Shown here piece by piece: positions 26,690 to 39,579 of a stretch of 64,000 bases of DNA. The notes under the pieces were generated by a model. It saw only the letters and a program-made list of their open reading frames with translations, did not search any database and was not told the DNA's origin. Both the position numbers and the translations under genes were made by a program. The stretch is from Poecilobothrus nobilitatus (Eukaryota > Arthropoda > Insecta > Diptera > Dolichopodidae): the NCBI GenBank assembly GCA_947095535.1, contig OX352774.1:259629843-259693842 (forward strand), read 5' to 3'. Each line of letters opens with the position of its first letter. Position 1 is the first letter of the stretch.

Positions 26690-29248
26690 ATGCGAGAAAA
26701 AGACCATTCACCAAGGAAAATGTTACCTAGTCCAAAACAGGGTTCAGTATACCCGACAATAGGTAATAATCAAAATCAAAATTATAATCATAATCAACAT
26801 ACAACATCAATACCAACTTCACCATATAATTCTTATATTCCATTCGATTTATCAACTACACCAACAAGATTAATATCACCAACTTTAGAATCGAATATCA
26901 ATTGTGCTAATTCAAATGGTCCTAATAATAAAACTAATGAACTATCGAATGGAACAGTTTCAACTGAAAATTCTCGATTATTATTCGAGCAACCACTGGA
27001 TTTAAGATTAGATTATAAAAAAATTAATATTAAAGATGAAAATTTGGAAGATGAAAATAGTAATGTTTTAATGATTGATGCTAATCACTCTGCAACAAAT
27101 ATAAATAAAAATGATCAATATATGTCACAAATATCATCTAAACCATCGCACTCGAATATTAATCTTAGATTGCAATTATCACAATCACCAATAACTTCAA
27201 ATTTAAATATAAATAATAAAAAAAATCTATATGCGCATCCCTATAATCAACAGCATAATGATAATAATAATAAATATCGTACAGCAAATAAATTATACAA
27301 TTATCGTCAGCAACAGCAACAACAACAACAACATCTTCAATCACAACGACATCCAAACAATCCTGACAACTATAGATCTAATTATAAACTAAATAATAAC
27401 AATAATAATAGTACAATAAATTCAAATTATCCTATTAAATATGAAAGTTCTTCTCCAGCGGAACGTTATGCGGCTACCTTACAAAATAATAATAATACTA
27501 ATATAAATAATACTACTAATAATAATCCTATAATAGATAATCTATCATATAAAGATGATATACAACAAGTTTCACCAACAACACCAACAAATTTTCAACA
27601 ACAAATGTCAAATTTATTTCCACCTCATGTTGCTTTACATCCATCGATGTTGGCTGCAATGGAAGCAATGGCAAAAGCTGCTAGAATTCCTTTACCATAT
27701 CGTAATCCATTTAATACAACCGCAAGACAACTATCAGCTAATGCATTTGATTTATTACAATCACCAGCAACGGCAGCTAATCGTGATATTTTACAATCCT
27801 TACCTGCACATTTAGTTTCATCACTTGTTAATCATTCCCATCAGCAATTGCAACAACATCAACCACATCAAGAAAGACCACAAAGTAGACCACCTTCCTC
27901 AAATTTAAATAGTCATTCACATTATCAATCAAGAAATTCTACAGGAGTACATCATCCTTCAAGAAATTTAGGTTCAACATCATCATTAAATAAGTCAAAT
28001 ATTCAAAACGATGATATAAAAGAACAAGAGGCTACTAATCAATCTAGTTGTAACGGAAACAAAAATACTAATAATAATAATAAACATACTAATAGCAATA
28101 ATCATAAAAATTCAACAACGACAACAACTACAACAACAACTAATATTAAAAATAAAGATCGTTATGTATGTAAATTTTGTGGAAAAGTATTTCCACGTTC
28201 AGCTAATTTAACACGTCATTTAAGAACGCATACAGGCGAACAACCCTATAAATGTAAATATTGTGAACGTTCCTTTAGTATATCAAGTAATTTACAACGT
28301 CATGTAAGAAATATTCATAATAAAGAAAGACCATTTAAATGTGCACTTTGTGAACGATGTTTCGGACAACAAACAAATTTAGATCGTCATTTAAAAAAAC
28401 ATGAAGCTGATGCAGCATCATTAGGTTTAGGTTTAGATGAAAGAATACGTGGTTTACGTAGACAAAATCGTACTACAAATAATAATTCTTCTATAAATTT
28501 TAATCACAATAATAATAATAATAACACCGATAATCAACAATTACAAAATGATTGTAATGGAAACAATAATACTAATAATAAAAACTGTAATAATAATAAT
28601 AAAAATAATAATAATAACAACAACAACAATAACGGTAATGATTCAATTGGAAAAACTACAACAAAAACTACTACCTCTTCTCGACAACATACAAAATCAA
28701 CAACACCAACAACAGTTGATGAACCATTTTTTGAAGAAATTCGTTCATTTATGGGTAAAGTAACTTTACCAGTTACAGTTAGAAGTCATTTAAAAAGAAA
28801 TAATAGTAGTAGTAATGGTAGTAATAGTAATATTAGTAATAATAATAATAATAATATAAATAATAAAAAAAATAAAAATGAAATTGATGAAGAAAATTTA
28901 AATAAAAATAATGAACATAATAATCGTAATAATGAAATTAGTTCCTCACCAACATTTGCATCATCATCCTCTACATCATCATCATCAGCATCATCAACAT
29001 CATCATCAGCTGCATCAATAGCTGATGAAGAATTACCATCATCACCAAAATATAATAAAAAATGTAATGAAAATTATAAAATTAAAAAAATTTCTTTAGA
29101 AAATAATAATAATAATATTGAAAATAAAAATACAAATAATAAAGAAATTAATAAAAAAGAAAATAATATAAATATTAAAAATGAATATATTAATGATAAA
29201 GAATACAAAATAATTGAAGATACAAATAATAATAACAATAATAATATA

Positions 29249-29280
<32 letters not shown>

Positions 29281-29464
29281 AAATATTAATTGTAATGAAT
29301 CTAATATTGATATTAAAATGGAAGATATTAAAAATATTAAATCACCATTATCTAATCATGAAAATGATAATAAATATAATAATGAAGAACATAGTGATAA
29401 TAATTATGAAATAACAATTAATAAACTAAAAATTGAATCTACCGAAAGTGTTCATGTTACCTGA
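26690..29464 (+). CDS. Hamlet/PRDM16-EVI1-type zinc-finger transcription factor, C-terminal exon
   Basis: This 924-codon open frame encodes the C-terminal half of a hamlet-class nuclear transcription factor (family of vertebrate MECOM/EVI1 and PRDM16). Residues 51-55 are PFDLS and 102-106 PLDLR, matching in order the paired CtBP-corepressor motifs of EVI1. Three C2H2 fingers follow at 494-514, 522-543 and 551-571, with the family's linkers and diagnostic stretches [27 protein letters not shown] and [14 protein letters not shown]; this triplet is the second DNA-binding domain of EVI1. A conserved [10 protein letters not shown] segment lies near 680-689. The rest is unusually rich in Asn runs, plus Gln, Ser, Thr and Lys tracts. 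No PR/SET domain or N-terminal finger cluster lies in this exon; those exons may be further upstream. In-frame TAA at 26,666 precedes the ATG, so 26,690 is either a genuine start of a short isoform or lies downstream of an internal splice acceptor. Confidence 0.9.
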
Positions 29465-30425
29465 AATTAAATAAAGTTATAAAAAAAAAAAAAAACATAA
29501 CAAAAAAAAAAAAAATTAAATAAAAAATAATTAGAAAAAAAAAAAACATAAAAATATAAAAAAAAATAAATAATTATGCTTAAAATTAGTAAAATACATG
29601 CTAAAAAGAAAAGAAAAATTAATAAATAAATAATAAAAATAATTAAAAAAAAAAAAAAAAAAAAACAAATTTACTTTAATTTAAATATTAAATATAATCG
29701 TTCGGACAAATAAATAAAACAAATGTTACTATGTATATGTATTTTTTTTTTTTTTTCTTAGTAAATAAGATACAAATTAATTTTAAAAATTTTTCCTTTA
29801 TTGTAATTTTAATTTGTAAATAATATTATCTATATATATTATATTATATATTTGCGTTTGTACAAATTCAAAACTAAAATTTTAACTATAAACTAAAATA
29901 ATTCAATTTATTATTTTTAAAAAAAAATAATAATTATTTTAATTTAATAATAAATATAAAATTTATTAATTTAAAAAAAAAAAAAATTTAAATCAAATAA
30001 TACATTTTGAATCATTTTAACCATCAAAATTTAAATTTTATAAAAATCACTACTGTACATACAACAAATTGTTAACTATATATTATACATTAACTAATAA
30101 ATCCTTATTATTAATTAATTAAATTTATTTCAAATTAGTTTAAAATTTTTGTGTCTATTACTGAAATTAAATGATGACATATTAAAAGTAAACTATATTG
30201 TTATAAAAATTTTAGCTAAACATTCAATCTACAATTAAATATAAATCGGTAAAATAAATATTCACTAAAGTGCAACAAATGCAATTCCGATTAACGATAT
30301 CATCGACCATCAACTACCAGCAAAATTCTCAACGCGCCCAACTATTTCTTGTCAAATGAAACATAATTGTAGCGAAACGAAAAATAAACAAGTAAAAATA
30401 ACAGTAAGTCGATGCAACCGACTTA
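29465..30425 (+). other. Hamlet 3' untranslated region and flank
   Basis: AATAAA-type signals occur directly after the TGA stop (29,469-29,474) and several times in the next 300 bases, so the 3' end cannot be fixed. The sequence is almost purely A/T. Confidence 0.5.
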
Positions 30426-31600
30426 TTTATACCCTACACCTAAAAAATTCAAATTAAATTAAAAATCCATAAGTTATTTTAGTTAGGTATTTAATACAAG
30501 CTAAAAAAAATAAATGCTGTTACAACCTTTGTACAAAATTTCAGGTTTCTATCTTTATTAAATTCGAAAATATGATTGTTAGGTCTTGGGAAGTGTGTGA
30601 AGGCACGCGGACCACCACCCCAATTCTTCTCAAATTTTAGAGACATCAACAGGGTAGAACATTCTTATATCAAATTTCAAGTTTATATATTTATTAATTT
30701 CGAAGATATGCTTGTTTGGTCTTAGGAGTTGTGTGGCAGATACCCGAACAACCATCCTAATTCATCTTAAATTTTGGACAAATCAGGGATTCAGGAAACA
30801 ACACCCTTGTACCAAATTTGAAGTTTCTGTCTTTATTAATTTCGAAGATATGCTTGTTCGGTTTTGGGAGTTGTATGGGAGGTACCCGAACGACCACTCC
30901 AATTCCTCTCAAATTTTAGACAAATCAGGGATTTAGGAAACAGCACCCTCGTATCAAATTTGAAGTTCCTATCTGTATTAATTTCGAAAATATGCATGTT
31001 CGGTTTTGGGAGTTGTATGAGAGGTACCCGAACAGCTCCTCCAATTCATCTCAAATTTTGGACAAATCAGGGATTCAGAAAACAACACCCTAGTACCAAA
31101 TTTGAAGTTTCTGTCTTTATTAATTTCGAAAATATGCTTGTTCGGTTTTGGGAGTTGTATGGGAAGTACCCGAACGACCACTCCAATTCCTCTCAAATTT
31201 TAGACAAATCAGGGATTTAGGAAACAGCACCCTCGTATCAAATTTGAAGTTCCTATCTGTATTAATTTCGAAGATATGCATGTTCGGTTTTGGAAGTTGT
31301 ATGGGAGGTACTCGAACGCATGGTCCGATTTCGCCCATTTACAATCCCCGCCTTACCTTAGTCATTGTTAACCTACAGTATAAATTTCATCAAGATAGCA
31401 TCATTACTTTTTGAGTTATCGTGCGTACGGACGGACGGACGGACGGACGGACAGACGGACGGACATCGCTAAATCGACTCCGGCGGTGATCCTGATTCAG
31501 AATATATATATACATGTCTATACTTAACTCGCTTCCTTTTGGTGGTTACAAACACCATACCAAAGTTAATATACCCTATACTTAATGTGTAGGGTATAAA
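30426..31600 (-). mobile_element. Family A element, complete, with inverted ends and internal 142-bp array
   Basis: The left end TTTATACCCTACAC (30,426-30,439) is the exact inverse of the right end GTGTAGGGTATAAA (31,587-31,600). The right end also folds on itself (TATACCCTA at 31,570 and TAGGGTATA at 31,590). Inside, the TTTCGAAxATATG block recurs at about 30,565, 30,701, 30,843, 30,985, 31,127 and 31,269; apart from the first interval (136 bp) the period is 142 bp. Right of the array are GAGTTATCGTGCG, an ACGGACGG run (31,428-31,465), ATCGCTAAATCGACTCCGG, GATCCTGATTCAGAATATA and CGCTTCCTTTTGGTGGTTAC. This module is very like one I know from Drosophila repeats. No protein is encoded; open frames of up to 118 codons are by-products of a 142-bp unit. 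Confidence 0.85.
31428..31465. repeat. (ACGG)n-like run inside family A element
   Basis: Seven or more GGAC/GGACAGAC units in a row. The same run is present in shorter form in other family A and family B copies in the window. Confidence 0.85.
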
Positions 31601-34600
31601 AAAAAAAAAATAGGTATGCCTAGTTATGCCTAGTTATAATCCTTAGAGATGATAAAATCCAAAAGAGTTAATTGGCCTTTAATTAAATGCAAATATTCCT
31701 TAGAGATAAATTTCAAATTCGACCATTAGCTTAAAAAAAATAGAATTCTGAATGCATATTATATTTTAATTTTAAAATCGCGTATTTTTCGTCAATGATC
31801 ACAATTGTGTTTATTACTTAATTTATATTTCACTCAATTATATATAAAAATTTAGTTCTGTGCAAAATAATGATCAATTTAAAAAATATTTTAACTATAT
31901 AATATGGGAGATTACAGTTAGTAGTCATCTCTATGTAATTAATTTACAGAGTGATACAAAAAACAATACAACTTCAAAGTATCGAATTTAAAATTCTTTT
32001 TTGTTTTTTTTAATTTTGAATTATGAATGCCTGTCATGTTATACCTTTTTTACTTCAATTGAAAACAGTTTTTACTTTAGGTGAATATTTTTTACTTTAA
32101 GTGAAAATATTTTTATTTTTAGTGAATATTTTTTACTTTAAGTGAAAACATTTTAATTTTAAGTGAATATTTTTTACTTTAAGTGAAAATATTTTTATTT
32201 TAAGTGAATATTTTTTACTTTAAGTGAAAACATTTTTATTTTAAATGAAAGATTTTCATTTTAGTATAAATAATACATATATATTTGGACCTAATATTTA
32301 TGTGCATGCATAAACATATTATTCTCTACATATATACATATTTGGATTTGCCTTTGCCCAAATGCCTTTATTTAAAATAACAAATCTTCATTTAAAGTAA
32401 AATTTTCTTTATATTATGTAAAAATTTTCACTTACAGTAAAAATATCTTCACTAAAAGTAAAAATGTCTTCAGTTAAATTTAAAAAAAAGTATAATTTAA
32501 ATATTAACAATTATTGTTCTTATTTAGTATAGAGATTAGAGACTATCCTTACACCTAGATTTTGCCACCCGTTGTGTAACCCAACTTAAAGGGGCAACCT
32601 CGTTTATAGCATCGGCTGATGTGAAACCACTCCAATGCCCCTATATTAATGATTAGTTTTGTTAATATTTTAAAAACTTTTAAAAAGTTATTGTCTTTTG
32701 AAGAAAATTAAATGAAATATTGCTGGGATCTTTATTTTATATGATGTTAATATTTTTGAAAAATCTTTTTATTTAATTTTCTTGGCTTGGCTAAAATATG
32801 CTAACTATTATTTGCTATTTGTTTGAATTCTAAGAATTTCAAAATTATAATTACAGAAAAAACTTACAATCACACAGTGAAGTGAAAGAAAACATTTCAA
32901 ATGAAAAACCAATGAATCGAGGAACTATTTAGCCGATTTTTATTGGTCGTTAGGTTCTACTAGAATATGTCCTAAAAGTAATTAATATAATGGAACATAA
33001 ATATTCAACAGTGAAAAACATTTTTATTGCATTTTTACAACTTGTCAGTTATTATTGAATTTTTCCATCAAAAATAAAAAATTCGTATATTATTCACAGT
33101 CATTAACTCGCGAAAAGATAGCTTTTTTTCCTTTACATCTCTTGCTACGTATATGGATCATAATCAAATATGCCTAATCTTCTGTCGATGAAACAAAATT
33201 GTACGACTTATGGCATAACAATATCTATATAGACTAATTAACATATTAGGCAGTTTGAATTTTGTGTAATGACTTTATATTTAAAAATAGTATGAACTTG
33301 AGTTTAAATATTACATTGTCACTAGTAGTGATAGATACAAAATTACTTTTCTTAAACTAAACAATTAAAAATCTAATTTAAATAATATTAAAAAATTTCT
33401 TAAGAATCATAAAATCTATAATTTAAAAAAAAAATAAATAAAATGGGAAACTTTTTTCTTGTCATTAGAACAAAAATATTTTTAAAAATAATATAAGAAC
33501 TAAATGTTTAAAAAATAATTTTTTAAGTTTTTTGTTTTTTTTTTTTTTTTGTAAAACAACTAATTTTGTACTTTAATCATATTTTTGTTTTTTTTTTTTT
33601 TTTTTTTGACTTTAATAAATTATATAAAATGACATTTTGTATAATTTAAAAATAAATTAATGACTGAATTTAAAAAAACTAAAAACAAAAAAAAAAAAAA
33701 GAAAGAACAATTTAAAACCAAGTCTTTAATTTCAAATAAATCCTCTTTTTTTCTAATCAAATTATTAAAAAAAAAAAATAAATATTTTACTTAACATCAA
33801 AAATCAAATTATAGTCATTTTGTAAAAACAAACAAATGAATATACAAACAATTTATATATGTATATATTTTGTATATATATATACAACAATGTTAACTTT
33901 TATATTTATTTTTAATTTTATAAGTTATGTATATGTATAATTGTCAAAAAATAAAAACAAAACTGTATTTTTTTTTATCTAAAATAATCAAAATAAAATA
34001 TGAAATGTCAAAAAATTTTGAGAAATCCTCCTTTATTAACTGTAACTTTTAATTTTATAAATACGGAAATTGCACAATAAGTAGAGAAACAAAAATTTCA
34101 ATTAAAATATAAACAAATGAACAAACCATCATTGTCACCTAATCATTAATTAATAAATCAATTTGTTTTCATACAAAAATTTATAAAATATTAAATATAT
34201 AAAATAATTCATATAAATATTTTAATTTATGTTTTATAACTCACAGAAAAAAATAAAAAAATTGCATGATTTGAAATTATTAATAAAAAAAAAAAAGAAA
34301 CGTGAGTAAGATAACAGTTTCCAAACTTAATTTCTATAATTATACTTTTAAAACTGTTATAACGGTTAAATATAGTATTTGCATTAAAATTTTTGACATT
34401 AGTTTCATAAAATATGACATACATGACAAAAAACATAAATTAACTTTAAACTTGTTATTAATTAAAAAGTTTAAAGGAACAATAGTATTGGGTACTTTAT
34501 TTTTTTTTTATAAATTATTCAGATTTTAAGAAAAAATTAAAATGGCCATTTCTGTATTAACATCGTTTTTAAACAATTTAAATAACCGTATTTTCTAAAA

Positions 34601-37420
34601 AAAAAAAAAAAAAACCCCTAAAACTAACCCTAATTTTAAAAATTAATATTATATTAATAATTATGCATTTTTAAATAAATTAACACAATGATTTTTATAA
34701 AATAACACTTGAAATATCATTTTTCTTCTTTTTTTTTTTTGTGGCGATATTTCATTTCGTTGCGATATTATTCATCATATTATTGCAATTTTTTAATTTA
34801 TTGCGGCGTTATTTAACAAAACATATCAGAACACACAAAATTCCGCAAAATACGGCCAAAAGGAATTAAATTCGATATAAAGGCAAGAAATTCACTTTAT
34901 ACTCATAGTTTTTTTAGGGGGTTCATAGGGGGTTTTATACCTGTGTCCTGTCACATACCAAAATATGTAAATAAAATAACGTCACAGAAAAAAAAAAAAT
35001 TAAAAAATGTCTTTAAAAAAATTAAATAACATAGTAAAGAAATGATATAACACTGCGAAAAAAAATGTATTAACGATTGAGGTTTTGCGACATTTTTCTT
35101 TTTGTTTTTGTTTGTGGCGTTATTTCATTTCCCCATCAAAATTACTAAATTAATCAATTAAGTTTCATAACAATTTTATTTATATAATCACAAAAACAAT
35201 TTTTAACTCTAACATCAAATACATAAAAATTCCTCAAATATTACCGTAGATATTAGGGTTAGTTACAGCTATACTTTATAAAAATATTTTATAAAATTGC
35301 TTAGGTAAATAACTTCGTGAAAAGATTTAATAAGATAAAAGTATATATCAGTTTTCATTAGACATAAAAATTTTAATTTTTTAAATATCCAGAGCATGTG
35401 TATCAGTTTTCAAAGCATTTGTCGTTATTTTAAAACATAAAAAAATATTATTAACTTAATCGGGAATAACTCTATCAATTGGTAACAGTTTAACTTCCGG
35501 AACGCATCAGAAATAATCATCAAAATCAAGATTTATAAATCAAAAGGGGTATTTTTTTTAAAATATAAATCAGATTCGACGTCAAAAAATAAGTATAAGT
35601 ATTTTTTTTTTTCTTTAAAATACAAAAAACTTTCATTTTTTCTCTCTAAATTAAAAAAAAACCTGATACGCATACCGTCGAGCCGTCAGTTATAATATAC
35701 ATTTTACCTATATCTGAAGTGCTTAAATACTCATTTCCAAATTTTGATATTTTTATATTTTATATTACTTACTTAACTTTTAAATTTAATATGACAATTA
35801 TACATTCTATATCCTATATAAATATTATATATACTTTGTACTGTAGTATTATTACATTTATATTTACATAATTTTAGAAAAAAAAAAAAAAAAACTAGAC
35901 ATGTAAGTTATGATAAATAAAGTAATATTGTAAAAAAAGAAAACAAAAAAAAAAAAAAAAAGTCTTTTTTGTAAAAAATTAAATAATTAGACAAAAAAAA
36001 GCATAAAAAGCTATGAATTTAATTGAATAAATTATCACATTGATACCTTAAATCTTGTACACATATATAGACACTAAAAAACTAAAAAAAAAAGACAAAA
36101 AAAAAAAAACAAACAAATCTATTACAAAAAAAAAAGAAAAAAAAAATTAATAAACTTAAAATTAATAAAGGTGCTTATCAAACTATAAAAAAAAAAAAAC
36201 AAATGTTCTATGAAAATTGAAATTTTCAATTACAAAAAACAAAAAAAAAAAAAAAACAACTGTAAAATAAATTTTTTTTATACATATATTATTTTATATA
36301 TTGTACATTTTTTTTTTTTTTTTTTTACTTTTTTGTATAAAGAATTTTTAAAAACAAAAATTAAATAAATTAATTATTATTTTTTTATTTTATTTTATTT
36401 TATTTTATTTTATTATTTTGTTTGAATATATATATTTTGTTAAAAGAAAAGTATTTGTTTTATTTTTATGTTATAAAATATATATATATATATATATGTA
36501 TATACTATATTTTTTTCTTCTCTCTATTTTTAATTATATACATACTAGCAAATCCCCAACGATAACTCCTTTAAATGTAATCCTTAATTGTGTTAAAAAA
36601 ATCAGCGTTGTCCACCACAGAACCGATTTAGCAGCAATTCTTAATATTTGGGTTTTTAATAAGGTTATTTACATTATATAAGATAAGAGCTATATTATGT
36701 AACATATATATAGCTATTATAATGTGTAAATTTCTACATTTTATATTTTATCTATATTATATTATACATTTAACAATTCATGTACACAATTATAAAATTA
36801 AATAAAAAAAACAAATTGTTTTGACGAAAATTGTTTTGAAAATAAATTTCGTATTAGTTAAAATGACTTGAAAAAATCGTTTGAAAATAAGAACAAACCT
36901 ATGAAAAAGTTGTTGCTCTTTACTTGTGCAACCTTTAATAATTTAACTTTTGTGCAAACTTTAATAACTTTCCCTTAATAACTTAACTTTAATTTTTGTG
37001 TTTCAAAATATTCGTAAAAACTGTAAAAATGGCACTAGTAAAGTGGCACTTGTTGTTGACAGATTTGTACCAAAAGCGTTTCTGCAATTGGGGATATTTA
37101 CATCCAAATCAAAAAATGAAATTTTATTGAATTTCATACAACCATTTGGACTGAACACTTTCGCACAGACAGACAGTCACCATTCCAAAACTAGTTAATT
37201 TTGGTTTCTTTCGTGCCAAAGAAATGAATACATGTAAAAATTTAATGTTCGAAATTTGGTGCCATCACAATACCTTCATTATACATTGGGTGTATACAAT
37301 CGGTAAAAAATAAACAAAATTTTAACAATGATGGAAATTAGGCTTTCATTTAATTTTTCATATAATTAATTTATTTTGAAAAATATTTTTTAGACTTAAT
37401 TTTGTTATTTGAGTTATACA
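31601..37420. other. Non-coding stretch, low complexity
   Basis: Dominated by poly-A/T and TA-rich tracts. It includes an inverted array at 32.05-32.48 kb, a GC-richer patch of unknown origin at 32,540-32,645, two TTTGTGGCGxTATTTCATTT copies near 34,735 and 35,110, and an (AT)n run at 36,478-36,497. No gene was accepted. Confidence 0.45.
32045..32480. repeat. Inverted array of short ACTTTAAGTGAAAA-type units
   Basis: From 32,050 to 32,260 a ~58-bp unit built of TTTTTACTTTAAGTGAA(T/A)A repeats about three times. From 32,385 to 32,475 the complementary motifs (CACTTACAGTAAAAAT, CACTAAAAGTAAAAAT) appear, so the two sides can pair around a ~110-base centre. This is like the subterminal repeats of some miniature elements. 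Confidence 0.6.
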
Positions 37421-37488
37421 GACGAACAGTTTCATATAAAAATGTTTTAGCCTTTTATAGCAGCCAGCATGAACATTTTTTTGGAGCC

Positions 37489-37592
37489 AGACTAAGTATT
37501 TTAGAATATTTAAATAGCAAAAATAAAAATTTTTAGACTATTATTTTGTATTTTCTATATTTGTAATTTAAATATTCTAAAATACTTAGTCT
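37489..37592. repeat. Perfect 27-bp inverted repeat (hairpin element)
   Basis: Positions 37,489-37,515 and 37,566-37,592 are exact reverse complements over 27 bases, starting AGACTAAGTATTTT, around a 50-base A/T centre. Weaker complementarity may extend outwards on both sides to about 37,421 and 37,670, suggesting a small miniature inverted-repeat element. Confidence 0.8.
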
Positions 37593-39579
37593 ATTTCCAT
37601 AAACTGCTTAGTCTAGCTAAAAAAAAAAAATTTTTATGTCAAATTGATCGAGACGTATAGTTTATTTAGTCTGTGGTTTTCCTCAAAATAGATTAAAAGA
37701 AAACAATTCTTTTTTTCCTTTTATAATCTGTTTAATATAAAAGACTTACATCTGGAAAAGCTGCCAGGTCCGACAAAATTAGTATTACTGAATTAATATT
37801 GAAATTATTAATTAATAAAAACAAAAATTTTTAAAATATAACACTTTTCTTACCAATTTTTATTTATTTGGGACGATACCGCATTAGTTTCATAAGAACA
37901 TCTCCTAAATATATGCAATTTATATATATATATTTAATAATATTATAAACACATTTTAAAAATTAATTTATAGAGTCATAAAAGAATTTATATATGCATA
38001 TAAATATATATTGTTACTTTTATATGATAGAGTGGTTAAAAGCATATGATTTATTAACTGAGGAAATGCACACTGAATTCCTGCACAGATAGGACTAGAA
38101 AATATTTTTATTTGTACGGAAAATTACTGAAAAAGTAATTTTTTTAACAAATTCCCCTTTCTGCCAAATATAGTGTAAATATTTATAATATATAAGTATA
38201 AATAAAATAAATAATATTAACGGTCTTTACGCAAAAGTTCATCGAATGAAAATAAATATCAAAAATGATCCGTTAAGTGAACGAGCTAATGCAAAATATT
38301 AATTGCAAAGTAAAAAAGTTACAGATGACAGAAATGTTGACTGGTTTAGAGAAAAATATTTATAGTATGTAATAGTGTTGAGGTCTAGAATATTTTAATC
38401 AAGAATATAGCTGCAAATTTTTTTTACATGAAATAATAACAATTTTTGTGAAAACTCTTATTACTGTACAAATTAATAATAATATTTGACTTACAATGGA
38501 CTTTAGTATGCAAAGGTTTAGTAATATTGCATTATCATAATGTGATTTGTAATATTAATATAAAAAATATATATATATAAAACTATAATACGTAATGTTA
38601 TATAAATTAATAATAACATAAAATAGAAGACTATATTATGCGACGTGTTTAACCACTTCCACTAGAGGCGCGAAAAGAATCTACTAAGATCACATAACAA
38701 AAAATTGCATAAATTTGGGCGATTATTTTTTAAAAATTCATAATAAGGCATTTGAAATAAATTAATAGCTTTTTTAAAATTAAAATATAAAAAAATTTTT
38801 ATCAGTATATTGCAAATTGCAATCAGATTAAATGGATTCAAAAAATAATATTCGAAAATTAAATAGATTAAAGTGATTGTCATAGTTTATAAATTATTTT
38901 TTAGTTACAATTTAAAAACATGAATCAAACATTGTCGATTTTCAAACAAAAATTATCATTAAATATATTATTAATATTGTAATATTATGTATGTATGTAT
39001 CTATAAATTGTAAATGTAATGATTAAGCCAAAATTTCATTTTAAAACGATTGACAAACAATTAGAAATTAGTCACTTTTACCAATCTTGAATATGCCAAT
39101 CAAAATTTTAAATTTGAATATAATTTTTGTATTTTTTTTTTGTTCTCCACCACATACGAAACAATAATGTGTAGTTGCGGTAAGTACAAGTATTAAATTA
39201 TAATTATAATATTTATTTATTTTATTTTATTTTATTTTTATTTATTTATTTGTTCATTTATATTTCCAAATAAACAAGCGCTCATGTAGAGTATAATTTT
39301 TTATTTCCAATTTTATGATTAAGAAAACAAAAGAATTCAATGCGATAATAATTTAACAAATAAAAAAAAGAACAAGAAAAATTATAGCGTAACGTAAAAT
39401 TACAAAAAATTAAAATAAGAAATAAAATTAAAATTGAAATTAATATTAAAATAAAAAAAGTTAAAAATAATGGTCGCTAAAGTATTGGTAAGATACATTA
39501 TATAAATAAAGAAATTAATAATTTTCAAGGATTGGATTTTTGATAGTTTTTTTTTAAATTTTATTACATGTTATTTACA
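37593..39579. other. Non-coding stretch
   Basis: AT-rich, with a TTTTA pentamer run near 39,220. A short reading near 38,250-38,370 looks less random than its surroundings but is interrupted by stops and was not assigned. Confidence 0.4.

Noticed and set aside
27165..28763. Open frames overlapping the hamlet exon in other frames and on the other strand
   Set aside because: Low-complexity shadows of AAT/CAA codon runs (poly-I, poly-V, poly-Q readings).
30712..31414. Overlapping open frames of 72-118 codons on both strands
   Set aside because: They repeat the same peptide every 142 bases because the DNA is a tandem array without stops in some frames; no gene.
31428..31465. CRISPR-like or VNTR locus
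   Set aside because: A 4-base ACGG run inside a transposon end, with no spacer structure.
34600..34640. Telomere-like CCCTAAAACTAACCCTAA
   Set aside because: Only isolated, irregular words; no tandem telomeric array.
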